This document shows positions 1-7,105 of a stretch of 49,533 nucleotides of DNA, piece by piece. The notes beneath the pieces are model-generated. The model did not search any database and had not been told where the DNA came from. It was given only the letters and a program-made list of their open reading frames with translations. This stretch comes from Eubacteriaceae bacterium (GTDB lineage: Bacteria > Bacillota > Clostridia > Eubacteriales > Anaerofustaceae): the NCBI GenBank assembly GCA_017551505.1, contig JAFZLL010000050.1, positions 1 through 49,533 on the forward strand, given 5' to 3'. The translations under genes and the position numbers were made by a program. Each line of letters opens with the position of its first letter. The first letter of the stretch is position 1.

Positions 1-84
1 GGGACATCGCACGAGCGTGACATAAATGCCGCAATGAACATCCTTCAGGAAGGACTCAGAGAGTACCTGAGGGATACGGCATAG
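1..84 (+). CDS. tnpB: TnpB RNA-guided nuclease, C-terminal fragment
   Basis: The window opens in mid-gene. Frame 1 reads 27 residues to TAG, starting GTSHERDINAAMNIL and ending REYLRDTA. The HxRDxNAAxNI block is the conserved C-terminal stretch of TnpB, and its Asp is the third acidic residue of the RuvC nuclease site in this family. In IS200/IS605 elements TnpB is guided by an RNA made from the right end of the element and cuts donor sites, which favours retention of the element. About 90% of the protein is outside the window, so activity cannot be judged. The right-hand copy ends KEGLREYLRDTA, one residue different from this copy (Q to K). Confidence 0.88.
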   Translation, partial: GTSHERDINAAMNILQEGLREYLRDTA

Positions 85-242
85 GCATGTGATACAGCAT
101 ACCATCACGATAGGGCAGGAACTGTCCGAATCCGCAACGCCTGTGGAGCCGGCGGCCTCTGTGTACGGCGATACGTCGTCGTATGTAAGCTGCAGCGTTG
201 AAGCAGGAATCCCACACTTCTATAAGTGGCGGGAGTGTTCAA
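1..242 (+). mobile_element. IS200/IS605-family element, 3' part (left copy)
   Basis: This is the 3' part of an IS200/IS605 element. It holds the end of tnpB followed by a 158-base structured right end that finishes with a small hairpin (CACTT/AAGTG, 215-228) and TTCAA at 238-242. Family right ends are hairpins followed by a short cleavage tetranucleotide such as TCAA. The boundary at 242 is supported by the second copy: from the tnpB stop to TTCAA, 161 bases align without gaps to the opposite strand of 49336-49496, with five substitutions, and similarity stops beyond that. The 5' part lies outside the window. Whether a TnpA transposase is present cannot be seen. Confidence 0.88.
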
Positions 243-258
243 AATTCACTGTCGATCA
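85..258 (+). ncRNA. Putative omega (right-end) guide RNA of the left TnpB element
   Basis: In TnpB systems the guide RNA scaffold is transcribed from the end of tnpB through the right end, and the 16-20 bases just outside the element act as guide. Here the scaffold would be 85-242 and the guide about 243-258 (AATTCACTGTCGATCA). The region contains a clear hairpin at 164-183 (TACGGCGA, TACG loop, TCGTCGTA), with one G-U pair where the other copy has G-C. A second hairpin is at 215-228. The 5' end of the RNA is unknown. This is inference from family biology plus visible structure. Confidence 0.5.
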
Positions 259-740
259 GCACTACAGACCGGAATATAAAGCGGCAAAGAAGGATCTGCT
301 CCAAACCAAGTCTGGATATCCCGCTTTTGGCTTTCTTCATTTTGATCATTCCATCTGACATCATCTATCCAGCAAATGCCAAACACATACTGATCTCGTT
401 TTGAGTCTCTGGGGATCTTATATGACAGTCCGTTTTCCAGACAGACCGCTTCTTCACATTCGAGTCCGATAGACAATTTCTGATTGCTTTCGTTATAGAA
501 ACTCTGACATTCCAACCGTTCTCCGCTTTCCGGAGTCCTTTCATATGAAAAGTCAGAACTGAAGACGCAGGCTATGGTATGCTCCTCCATGTCAGGGGGA
601 AAACGGACCGAAATCCGGTATCTTTCCGAAACATGCGGGCATAGTACGTCCAGTTTTCTTCCCTCTTGTGCAGAGAAAGGGACCGGTTTTCCATCTATCA
701 GTACTGTGATTTCGCCAAAAGGGGTCGAGAGTGTATCCAT
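246..740 (-). CDS. Hypothetical protein, 164 aa, next to the left IS
   Basis: I do not recognise this family. The 164-residue protein starts MDTLSTPFGEITVLIDGKPV and looks like a soluble, acidic, beta-rich cytosolic protein, with no signal peptide or membrane segment. The ATG follows a GGAG ribosome binding site at six bases. It lies 21 bp downstream of the 762-1184 gene on the same strand, so the two are probably co-transcribed. Its TGA is only four bases from the IS end at 242. The last few residues may therefore be native, or may be the chance end of a gene cut by the insertion. The other side of the insertion is not in the window. Confidence 0.6.
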   Translation of the reverse strand: MDTLSTPFGEITVLIDGKPVPFSAQEGRKLDVLCPHVSERYRISVRFPPDMEEHTIACVFSSDFSYERTPESGERLECQSFYNESNQKLSIGLECEEAVCLENGLSYKIPRDSKRDQYVFGICWIDDVRWNDQNEESQKRDIQTWFGADPSLPLYIPVCSADRQ

Positions 741-761
741 ATTCTGCTCCGCAAACGGCGT

Positions 762-1184
762 TTATCTCTTTGCATATAGTATTTCGAGATCCCCATCCAC
801 AAAGCCGCAAGCTACAGCCTTCATCTCCTTTAATCTGTGTGAGTACTTTCCAGCTTCAAGATACTTAACGACTATATCATTAACCCCGGATAATACTTCT
901 TCCCAAGACGCATCTTCCTGCCACGAGAACGGATTCTCTCTCGTATTGAAATCTGTTGCTTCATCGCAGGCCCAGTCATCATCGCTTTCATCAACAGATG
1001 AAGTTCCTACGACTTCCGCGGCCCAATGACTATCCGTTTCCTCGTACAGGTTAAAAGCAATGCCTGCCACGTAATCCGGAATGCCTGCCTCGAACACGGC
1101 ATCCAGCCATCTTGCAACATCGTCATATTTTAAGCCCATGTTATCCGGCCTATCTATTTTCAGAAATTTTCTAAATAATCCCAT
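762..1184 (-). CDS. Hypothetical protein, 140 aa, acidic
   Basis: I do not recognise this protein. It begins MGLFRKFLKIDRPDNMGLKY, has no signal or membrane segment, and carries an acidic Ser/Asp stretch (SSVDESDDDWACDE) in its middle. The C-terminal half (from WEEVLSGVNDIVVKYLE) looks helical and ends with a short beta segment (GDLEILYAKR). It is the upstream partner of the 246-740 gene. The upstream ribosome binding site is weak, so the start is less certain than usual. Small acidic proteins of this kind are often immunity-type or accessory genes, but no toxin partner is visible here. Confidence 0.6.
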   Translation of the reverse strand: MGLFRKFLKIDRPDNMGLKYDDVARWLDAVFEAGIPDYVAGIAFNLYEETDSHWAAEVVGTSSVDESDDDWACDEATDFNTRENPFSWQEDASWEEVLSGVNDIVVKYLEAGKYSHRLKEMKAVACGFVDGDLEILYAKR

Positions 1185-1276
1185 GATACTTATCTCTGCA
1201 AATAACTTTTTATTTATTTCTTCATAATCACGCCGGCTCTTTCACGACGGTATGGAACAGAATACCGTATACCGCT

Positions 1277-2218
1277 TCACAGTTCACTGACGGAAAACTC
1301 CCGGCTCATCTCCATCAGACTGGCGGAAATTCTTTCAGCCTCCGTGCGTATTTTTGCATCGTACAGAGGATACAACCCGTGGCAGCGTGAATTACAGTAG
1401 GCCGAAACATTGGCCATTGCGACGGTTTTTGCCGGAGGAAAACCTTCTGCGAAGCCGATCAGAGCCGCAGCAGTAGAGGCGTTTCCGCACCCGGTGGCAT
1501 CCACAGATGTATCCGCCCCATATGACGGCACGAAGACAGCCCTGCCGTCTTCGATCCAGTAGGCCCCCGCCTCCCCTGCCCTCAGAAAGCACGGCATGCC
1601 GATCCTGCTTATGCTCTTTATGACATCTTTTTCATCAGCCGTTTCAAAAAAGGCTTTCCCTTCATTCATATTGATGGAAAAGCAGTCCGCCTGAGGGATC
1701 AGCCGGAGTATATCCGCTCTCAGGGCCGGTTCGTACAGGTCAGAAGCCTCGATCTCCCACATCAGCCTGGCATTCCCGATCACGCTTTTAAGCTCTCCGA
1801 AGCGGCGGACGATACCGGTATTCATGGCGGCTTCAAGATAAACGCCCTTCGTGTCTTTATCAACACCTCTTGAAAACAGCTCCGGTGTCAGTGCGCCAAG
1901 GATCCGCGCCTCGTTCTCATATCCATCGCCTTTCAGGCAGCTTTCCGTCCACGAGCCGTCCGGAGCATAGTGCAGGTCGTAATGCAGAGTCTCCTCCAGA
2001 GAGAACTCCATGAACAGCCTTATCCCGTTATCCCGGTAGAAGGGCCCGTAGAACTGACTGAAATCCTTGCCCGCAGTGCCGACGTATCCTACGCTGTCTC
2101 GCCACAGACGCATTCCGCCGGCGGCGTATGCGCTCCCTCCGGCATCGTTCATGCGGCAGGAGCCGTCCGCATAGTAAATATCTGATATCATCGTATATCC
2201 GCCGGCCAGGTATTCCAT
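1277..2218 (-). CDS. PfkB-family carbohydrate/nucleoside kinase, atypical active site
   Basis: A 313-residue sugar kinase of the ribokinase/PfkB superfamily. The N-terminal substrate region has the Gly-rich NDAGGSAYAAGG block near residue 24. The C-terminal signature near residue 235 reads VDATGCGNASTAAAL, where the family consensus is D-T-G-A-G-D. The final Asp, normally the catalytic base, is Asn here, so the enzyme may be an unusual subfamily or catalytically altered. The ATG has AAGGAG seven bases upstream. A promoter (TTGACA, 17-bp spacer, TATTTT) lies at 2238-2266, and the gene is divergent from a BtpA-family gene. BtpA/SgcQ proteins often sit beside sugar kinases, so a shared sugar or nucleoside pathway is likely. 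The substrate is unknown. Confidence 0.8.
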   Translation of the reverse strand: MEYLAGGYTMISDIYYADGSCRMNDAGGSAYAAGGMRLWRDSVGYVGTAGKDFSQFYGPFYRDNGIRLFMEFSLEETLHYDLHYAPDGSWTESCLKGDGYENEARILGALTPELFSRGVDKDTKGVYLEAAMNTGIVRRFGELKSVIGNARLMWEIEASDLYEPALRADILRLIPQADCFSINMNEGKAFFETADEKDVIKSISRIGMPCFLRAGEAGAYWIEDGRAVFVPSYGADTSVDATGCGNASTAAALIGFAEGFPPAKTVAMANVSAYCNSRCHGLYPLYDAKIRTEAERISASLMEMSREFSVSEL

Positions 2219-2237
2219 TTTCCCACTCCTTTTTTGT

Positions 2238-2266
2238 AAAATAGCATATCAGATCCTGCTTGTCAA
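2238..2266 (-). promoter_or_regulatory. Promoter of the PfkB kinase gene
   Basis: On the minus strand, TTGACA (2261-2266) is followed by a 17-base spacer and TATTTT (2238-2243), with TGC just before the -10. It lies about 20 bases upstream of the kinase start. No equally good promoter is visible for the divergent gene at 2284. Confidence 0.6.
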
Positions 2267-2283
2267 ATAAGGGGTGGGAAGGC

Positions 2284-3018
2284 ATGGAATTCAGGGACGT
2301 TTTCGGCATAAATAAACCGGTGATGGCGATGGTGCATCTGAAAGGCTACTCGGGCGAGGACAAGCGCCGGCGCTGGGAAAGGGAGATAGGCATCTACTAC
2401 CGCAATGATGTAGACGCAGTGATCGTCGAGGATTATTTCGGCAGCGTCCCGTACGTCCTTCAGGCGCTTGAATTCCTGCGGGATGCATATCCTGACAGGA
2501 TATACGGCGTGAACATACTGGACGAACCGGAGATGAGCATGAGCGCAGCCCTTGAATACGGCGCTGCGTTCATCCAGGTGGACTCCGTGTGCGGGCATCT
2601 GCCAAAGGATGCCGATATCCATTACGGAAATATGATGACAGAGCTGAAGAATAACCGCGTCCTCATCATGGGCGGGGTAAGGTTCAAATACCAGCCTGTG
2701 CTGTCTGGCAGGAGCCTTAAAGAGGATCTGGAACTGTCAAAAGAGCGCTGCGGCGCGGTGGTAGTGACCGGAGAAGCGACGGGCGTGAGCACAGACGAGG
2801 ACAAGATCAGGGAATTCCGCTCGATACTCGGAGATTTTCCCCTGATCGTCGGGGCAGGGCTCAATGATAAGAATGCATCGTCCCAGCTTACGGTCGCGGA
2901 CGGAGGGATCATAGGCAGCTGGCTGAAGGACGGGCACACCGCCACAGGCGAAGTCAACGAGGGCTATGTGAGGAGTTTCATGGATATCGTCCTCCGGCTC
3001 AGAGAACGCTGTATTTAA
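2284..3018 (+). CDS. BtpA/SgcQ family TIM-barrel protein
   Basis: This 244-residue protein belongs to the BtpA/SgcQ family (COG0434), a TIM-barrel group named after a photosystem I biogenesis factor but widespread in non-photosynthetic bacteria, where the reaction is unsettled. Recognisable segments are GINKPVMAMVHL at the start, DVDAVIVEDYFGS, then MGGVRFKYQP, AVVVTGEATG and PLIVGAGLNDKN, followed by the C-terminal GGIIGSWLKDGH phosphate-binding-like loop. I chose ATG 2284, preceded by GGGGTGGGAAGGC, over a TTG 24 bases upstream, because family members begin close to the xFGxxKPVxAMVHL motif. It is divergent from the PfkB kinase, suggesting a two-gene sugar or nucleoside utilisation unit. 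Confidence 0.85.
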   Translation: MEFRDVFGINKPVMAMVHLKGYSGEDKRRRWEREIGIYYRNDVDAVIVEDYFGSVPYVLQALEFLRDAYPDRIYGVNILDEPEMSMSAALEYGAAFIQVDSVCGHLPKDADIHYGNMMTELKNNRVLIMGGVRFKYQPVLSGRSLKEDLELSKERCGAVVVTGEATGVSTDEDKIREFRSILGDFPLIVGAGLNDKNASSQLTVADGGIIGSWLKDGHTATGEVNEGYVRSFMDIVLRLRERCI

Positions 3019-3041
3019 CGGAAAATTAACATAATAAGGGG

Positions 3042-3069
3042 TTGTCATTTAATACGGAAAGGCTATTAT
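3042..3069 (+). promoter_or_regulatory. Promoter of the LEA-like repeat protein gene
   Basis: TTGTCA (3042-3047), a 16-base spacer and TATTAT (3064-3069) precede the gene at 3105. The leader is about 28 bases and contains an AAGGAGG ribosome binding site. Confidence 0.65.
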
Positions 3070-3104
3070 AGTATCAGAAAATTATACAAGGAGGATTATT
3101 ATAA

Positions 3105-3884
3105 ATGGATGAAGATAAGCTGAATGAAGAACAGCAGCCCGGCGTTGCTGAGACCGCAGATGAAAAGAAGGAAGAGCTCAAGAAGGAATTCGAGCATTTT
3201 TCCAAGGACGCCATGGATAAGCTCTCCGAAGTCAAGGAAGAGCTGGGAGACAAAGTCTCCGATGTGGTAAAGGAAGCTCAGGATAATTTCTCGGTCCTCC
3301 TTAAAAAGTACACTGCAAAGTATGCCGAAGCCAAGGATTCCGCTGCCAAGACCATCAATGAATGGGCAGGCAAAGCCGGCGAATCCATCGGCAAATTGGC
3401 GGAAGAAGCCGCTAAAAAAGGCAAGGAGGCAGCAAGCAAGGTCGTAAAAGCCGCCGCCGAAAAGTACAGCGAACTGAAGGGAAAGGCCGGTGAAGCAGTA
3501 GACAAGTTTGCGGACAAGGCGGGAGATGCAGTTGATAAGTGGACGGATGACGCCGCGAAGAAAGGCAAGGAGACCGCTGACAAGGTAGCCGATAAAGCAG
3601 GCGAGCTGTACGGCGAATTGAAGGATAAAGCGGAAGACGCCGTGGATAAATTCACCGACAAAGCCGCCGACGCCCTCGACAAATGGTCCGACAACGTTTC
3701 AGGCGACCTTAAGGAATTCTACGAGGCAGCCAAAAAGAAGCTCGGCGAACTGTCCGACAAATACGGAGACAAGTTCTCCGATGTCATCGAAGACGCCAAA
3801 GACAAGCTGGGCGATGTAGTCGCCAAGTACGCCAAAAAGGAAAAAGCAGAAGAGAAGTCGGAAGACACAACCGAAGAAAAATAA
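3105..3884 (+). CDS. LEA/apolipoprotein-like amphipathic helical repeat protein
   Basis: A 259-residue protein made almost entirely of Lys, Glu, Asp and Ala, with no signal peptide. From about residue 125 it has consecutive 11-residue units such as KAGEAVDKFAD, KAGDAVDKWTD, ELKDKAEDAVD and KFTDKAADALD. An 11-residue period is typical of group 3 LEA proteins and apolipoprotein-like amphipathic helices, which coat membranes or protect proteins during desiccation or other stress. The ATG has AGGAGG ten bases upstream, its own promoter is at 3042-3069, and a strong terminator is at 3911-3938, so it is a single-gene unit. The family and the role are inferred from composition and period only. Phasin-like or YtxH-like stress proteins are alternatives. 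Confidence 0.75.
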   Translation: MDEDKLNEEQQPGVAETADEKKEELKKEFEHFSKDAMDKLSEVKEELGDKVSDVVKEAQDNFSVLLKKYTAKYAEAKDSAAKTINEWAGKAGESIGKLAEEAAKKGKEAASKVVKAAAEKYSELKGKAGEAVDKFADKAGDAVDKWTDDAAKKGKETADKVADKAGELYGELKDKAEDAVDKFTDKAADALDKWSDNVSGDLKEFYEAAKKKLGELSDKYGDKFSDVIEDAKDKLGDVVAKYAKKEKAEEKSEDTTEEK

Positions 3885-3910
3885 AGAATGATCTACGATC
3901 AACAGTAAAA

Positions 3911-3938
3911 AGAGAGGCGCAGCAGCCGCCTCTCTTTT
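3911..3938 (+). terminator. Rho-independent terminator after the LEA-like gene
   Basis: A perfect 9-bp stem AGAGAGGCG/CGCCTCTCT with a 7-base loop is followed by TTT. It lies about 27 bp after the stop codon. The 135 bp from here to 4075 holds no further feature I can support. Confidence 0.85.
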
Positions 3939-4074
3939 GTCGTTTCAGCATGTTTTGCAGGTGTATCTCCAAATCGATACCGGTAAACAGGCCGGAATAT
4001 GATTTCCCATAAACCGCCCGCCTGACAGCATGACGGCTCAGCGCATCATCTCTGTCAGCCCTACCTGCATATCT

Positions 4075-4581
4075 TCATATCTCATCCTGTCCAGATTCGG
4101 ACACTAATCCCCTGGCCTGCTTGCCTGTCATATGTTCCACAGTCATCTCGAACATGGCAAGGCGTGAGAACTCTTTATCGATCTCGGAAAGCCTCCCCTC
4201 CGGAGTGTCTCCGGGATTATACTTTTCTGCCAGGGTCTCGGCAGAGGATATCATCTCGTCTTTTCCGGTCAGCGCGCGGATACGTCCGAACACTATCACG
4301 CTTTTGTAATATGTGGCATACTCCTCGGGAATAACGTCATCCGCAGAGACCACGCAGAATGAAGCCTTTTCGTCCTTCATGACGCTGTCCATGCGGTGCC
4401 CGCTTCTGGCCCCGTGGAAATACAGTCTGTCATTTTCGTACACGTAGCTCATCGGCACGGCGTAAGGGTAATCATCGTCGCCGTGAAGCGCCAGGACGCC
4501 ATGGCTGGCGTTTTTGAGGATATCGATGCATTCCTCCCGGCTGAGTGCCTGGCCGTACCTCCTCATCTTCCTGAACATCAC
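4075..4581 (-). CDS. NimA-like pyridoxamine 5'-phosphate oxidase-family flavoprotein
   Basis: A 168-residue protein of the FMN-binding split-barrel family closest to NimA-type (nitroimidazole resistance-like) proteins. Visible family segments are RYGQALSREECIDIL near the start, ASHGVLALHGDD, YPYAVPMSYVYE, LYFHGARSGHRMD, and the VIVFGRIRAL strand. These proteins bind FMN or sometimes haem, and many reduce small electrophiles; the physiological substrate is unknown. The ATG overlaps the stop of the upstream deaminase gene by four bases (ATGA), so translation is probably coupled. It is the last gene of the ahcY-mtaD series. A role in SAH metabolism is not implied by its fold. Confidence 0.82.
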   Translation of the reverse strand: MMFRKMRRYGQALSREECIDILKNASHGVLALHGDDDYPYAVPMSYVYENDRLYFHGARSGHRMDSVMKDEKASFCVVSADDVIPEEYATYYKSVIVFGRIRALTGKDEMISSAETLAEKYNPGDTPEGRLSEIDKEFSRLAMFEMTVEHMTGKQARGLVSESGQDEI

Positions 4582-5840
4582 ACTATACCCAGTTCACGCG
4601 CCGTCGCATATGCTTCTTTCCTGACTTTATCGATATCGAGCGTTTTGAACTCACCGAAAGCGTAAAGGACTTTCCCGTTGACGATGTTCAGGATCACATC
4701 TTCCCCCGTTGCCGAATATACCGCATCAGCTGCCGGATCGACGCCCGGGAACATATTGAAGCTGGCGCTGTCCAGGACGATCATATCGGCGTCCATGCCG
4801 GCCTTGATCAGCCCTGCATTGCCGAATCCCAGGGCCCTGTAGCCGTTGAGCGAAGCGCACCTCAGCGATTCCTCGGCGCTCATGGCTTTCGGGTCATTGA
4901 GGCTGCCTTTCGCGAGAAGGCTCATGGCCTTTGTTTCCCTGAACATATCGAGGCTGTTGTTGCTGGATGCCCCGTCCGTTCCTACGGCGATGGCAGCTCC
5001 GGAGCCCATAAGGTCCCTGACCGGCGCGATGCCGTTGCCCAGCTTGAGGTTGCTTAACGGACAGTGGGCGATATTCACGTGCTTTGAACCCAGCAGAGCG
5101 ATATCGCTCCCGGTCAGATGCACGCAGTGGGCAGCTATCGTCGGCAGATCGAAGACTCCGAGCCTGTCGAAATACTCTACCGGAGAACAGCCGTGGCGTT
5201 CAACGCATCCGGCGACCTCGTACGCGCTTTCGGACACATGCACATGTATGCCTGTACCGAGCGAGGCTGCCGTATCCGCGGCGTAGGACACGATATCCTC
5301 ATCGCTCGTATACTCGGCATGGATGCCCATATATACGCGGAGATTGCCGTTTGCGGCGCCGTCATGATCCTTAAACCAGCTTACGTGCGAATCGACCCCT
5401 TCCCTTGAGGAGCTGCCCCGGGTTATGTTTGCCCTGATGCCGGTCTCAAGCACGGCGTCGATAACGCTGTGCATATGATAATACATATCCGCAAAGGCTG
5501 AGGTCCCCGTCCTGATCATCTGGGCGATGGCCAGCATCGTGCCGTCATGGATCATCTGCGGAGTGTACATCTCTTCGATCGGGACCACCTTGTCCAGCCA
5601 GTCGTTGAGATTCTCGTCGCTGGCGACTCCCCTGAGCAGCACCATAGCCGCGTGGGTGTGGGCGTTGACCATCGGAGGCATGCACAGCCCTCCCCTTCCG
5701 TCGATCACATCTGCGCGGAGCCCGTCGGTCAGAGCGCTCTGAGCGCCTGCGTAGACGATCCCTCCGTCATCGAAAGCGACCGCCCCTCTTTCAAAGTATT
5801 CTTCACCCGTATACAGCCGGACATTCTTTAACAGCTTCAT
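4578..5840 (-). CDS. mtaD: 5-methylthioadenosine/S-adenosylhomocysteine deaminase
   Basis: A 420-residue amidohydrolase of the MTA/SAH deaminase family, which deaminates the adenine of S-adenosylhomocysteine, methylthioadenosine or related nucleosides to the inosine form. Metal ligands are visible: NAHTHAAM near residue 60, GIHAEY, HVHVSES near 200, HCVHL, and the catalytic Asp in VGTDGASSNN near 290. Length and order fit the family. The start is one base beyond the ahcY stop, and the next gene overlaps by four bases, so ahcY-mtaD-nimA behave as one translation-coupled unit. The ribosome binding site is poor, which also suggests coupling. With ahcY it points to an SAH recycling route that may pass through S-inosylhomocysteine. 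Confidence 0.9.
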   Translation of the reverse strand: MKLLKNVRLYTGEEYFERGAVAFDDGGIVYAGAQSALTDGLRADVIDGRGGLCMPPMVNAHTHAAMVLLRGVASDENLNDWLDKVVPIEEMYTPQMIHDGTMLAIAQMIRTGTSAFADMYYHMHSVIDAVLETGIRANITRGSSSREGVDSHVSWFKDHDGAANGNLRVYMGIHAEYTSDEDIVSYAADTAASLGTGIHVHVSESAYEVAGCVERHGCSPVEYFDRLGVFDLPTIAAHCVHLTGSDIALLGSKHVNIAHCPLSNLKLGNGIAPVRDLMGSGAAIAVGTDGASSNNSLDMFRETKAMSLLAKGSLNDPKAMSAEESLRCASLNGYRALGFGNAGLIKAGMDADMIVLDSASFNMFPGVDPAADAVYSATGEDVILNIVNGKVLYAFGEFKTLDIDKVRKEAYATARELGIV

Positions 5841-5841
5841 C

Positions 5842-7086
5842 TCAGTTTGCCGAATGGATGTACCTGTACTGTTCGTCGGTCAGGCGGTCGATCCTGATTC
5901 CCATGGTCTCAAGCTTCATCTCGGCCACCCAGTTGTCTATGTCTCCCGGGACCTCCTGGATAGTCTTCTCAAGCTTATCCGCATTCTTTGCCAGGTATTC
6001 GGCGCAGAGCACCTGGAGTGCGAAGCTGATATCCATGATCTCCGCGGGATGGCCGTCGCCTGCGGCAAGGTTCACTAGTCTGCCTTCCGCGATAAGATAG
6101 ACGTAATGGCCGCCTTCAAACTCGAATCTTTCGATATTGTTGCGCGCGGCATAGGTCTTGACCGCCGCCTTCCGCATCTCGGCTACAGCCACCTCCACAT
6201 CGAAATGGCCGGCATTGCACAGGATGGCGCCGTCCTTCATCTTTTCTATATGCTCCATGCGCACGACATCCTTGCATCCGGTTACGGTGACGAAAACGTC
6301 GCCCAAAGGCGCGGCCTGTTCCATGGTCATCACGGTAAAACCGTCCATGACGGCTTCAACGGCCTTGACAGGGTCGACTTCCGTGACGATCACCCTCGCC
6401 CCCATTCCCTTTGCCCTCATGGATACGCCCTTCCCGCACCATCCGTAACCGGCAACGACGAAGGTCTTTCCGGCAACGACCAGGTTTGTGGAGGCCATGA
6501 TGGCGGTCATTACGCTCTGTCCCGTGCCGTAACGGTTGTCGAACATGTACTTCATCATCGCATCATTTACGCAGACCATCGGGAAAGGCAGCCCCTCGTC
6601 GGAAGCGGCCCTGGCCTTGAGCCTGAGCACGCCGGTCGTGGTCTCCTCGCTGCCCCCCTTGAGATTGACGGCCAGATCCGGCCTTTCCTCGCATAGGATA
6701 TGGGTCAGGTCCCCTCCGTCATCGATCATGATATCGGGCTTGCAGGAAAGCGCCGCGACCAGGTGATCGTGATATTCCTGTTCCGTCGCGCCGTACCAGG
6801 CGTAGACGTTAACACCGCGGGAATCCAGAGCGGCAGCCACGTCGTCCTGGGTAGATAACGGATTGCTTCCCGTGGCATGGACCTCGGCTCCGCCGGCGGC
6901 CAAAAGCAGCGCTGTACGCGCCGTCTTGGCTTCCAGATGGATCGATGTGGTTATCTTCAGCCCTTCAAAGGGTCTTTCCTTCTTAAAGCGCTCTTCTATC
7001 AGGGCGCAGATGGGCATATGGTCATATACCCAGTCTATCTTCAGATTGCCGGCTGCGGCTAAGGATCTGTCTCTCAGAATACTCAT
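5842..7086 (-). CDS. ahcY: Adenosylhomocysteinase (S-adenosyl-L-homocysteine hydrolase)
   Basis: This 414-residue protein is an NAD-dependent S-adenosylhomocysteine hydrolase, which splits SAH into homocysteine and adenosine and so relieves product inhibition of methyltransferases. Seen are the substrate segment TSIHLEAKTA, the catalytic Asp in DDGGDLTH, Glu in GGSEETTTG, the Lys and Asp in NDAMMKYMFDNRYGTGQS, and the Rossmann loop GYGWCGKG. It is the short form with YGTGQ, common in thermophiles, archaea and clostridia, lacking the insertion of the roughly 430-470-residue enzymes. The ATG follows GGAGGAAG. The tight link to a SAH deaminase raises the possibility that the real substrate is S-inosylhomocysteine, as reported for a methanogen homologue. 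That is inference. Confidence 0.95.
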   Translation of the reverse strand: MSILRDRSLAAAGNLKIDWVYDHMPICALIEERFKKERPFEGLKITTSIHLEAKTARTALLLAAGGAEVHATGSNPLSTQDDVAAALDSRGVNVYAWYGATEQEYHDHLVAALSCKPDIMIDDGGDLTHILCEERPDLAVNLKGGSEETTTGVLRLKARAASDEGLPFPMVCVNDAMMKYMFDNRYGTGQSVMTAIMASTNLVVAGKTFVVAGYGWCGKGVSMRAKGMGARVIVTEVDPVKAVEAVMDGFTVMTMEQAAPLGDVFVTVTGCKDVVRMEHIEKMKDGAILCNAGHFDVEVAVAEMRKAAVKTYAARNNIERFEFEGGHYVYLIAEGRLVNLAAGDGHPAEIMDISFALQVLCAEYLAKNADKLEKTIQEVPGDIDNWVAEMKLETMGIRIDRLTDEQYRYIHSAN

Positions 7087-7105
7087 TTCTTCCTCCGTAG
7101 ATGTT

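Noticed and set aside
89-404. Two short plus-strand frames across the IS right end and its flank
   Set aside because: They run through the structured guide-RNA region and over the boundary at 242 into unrelated flank, so they are not genes.
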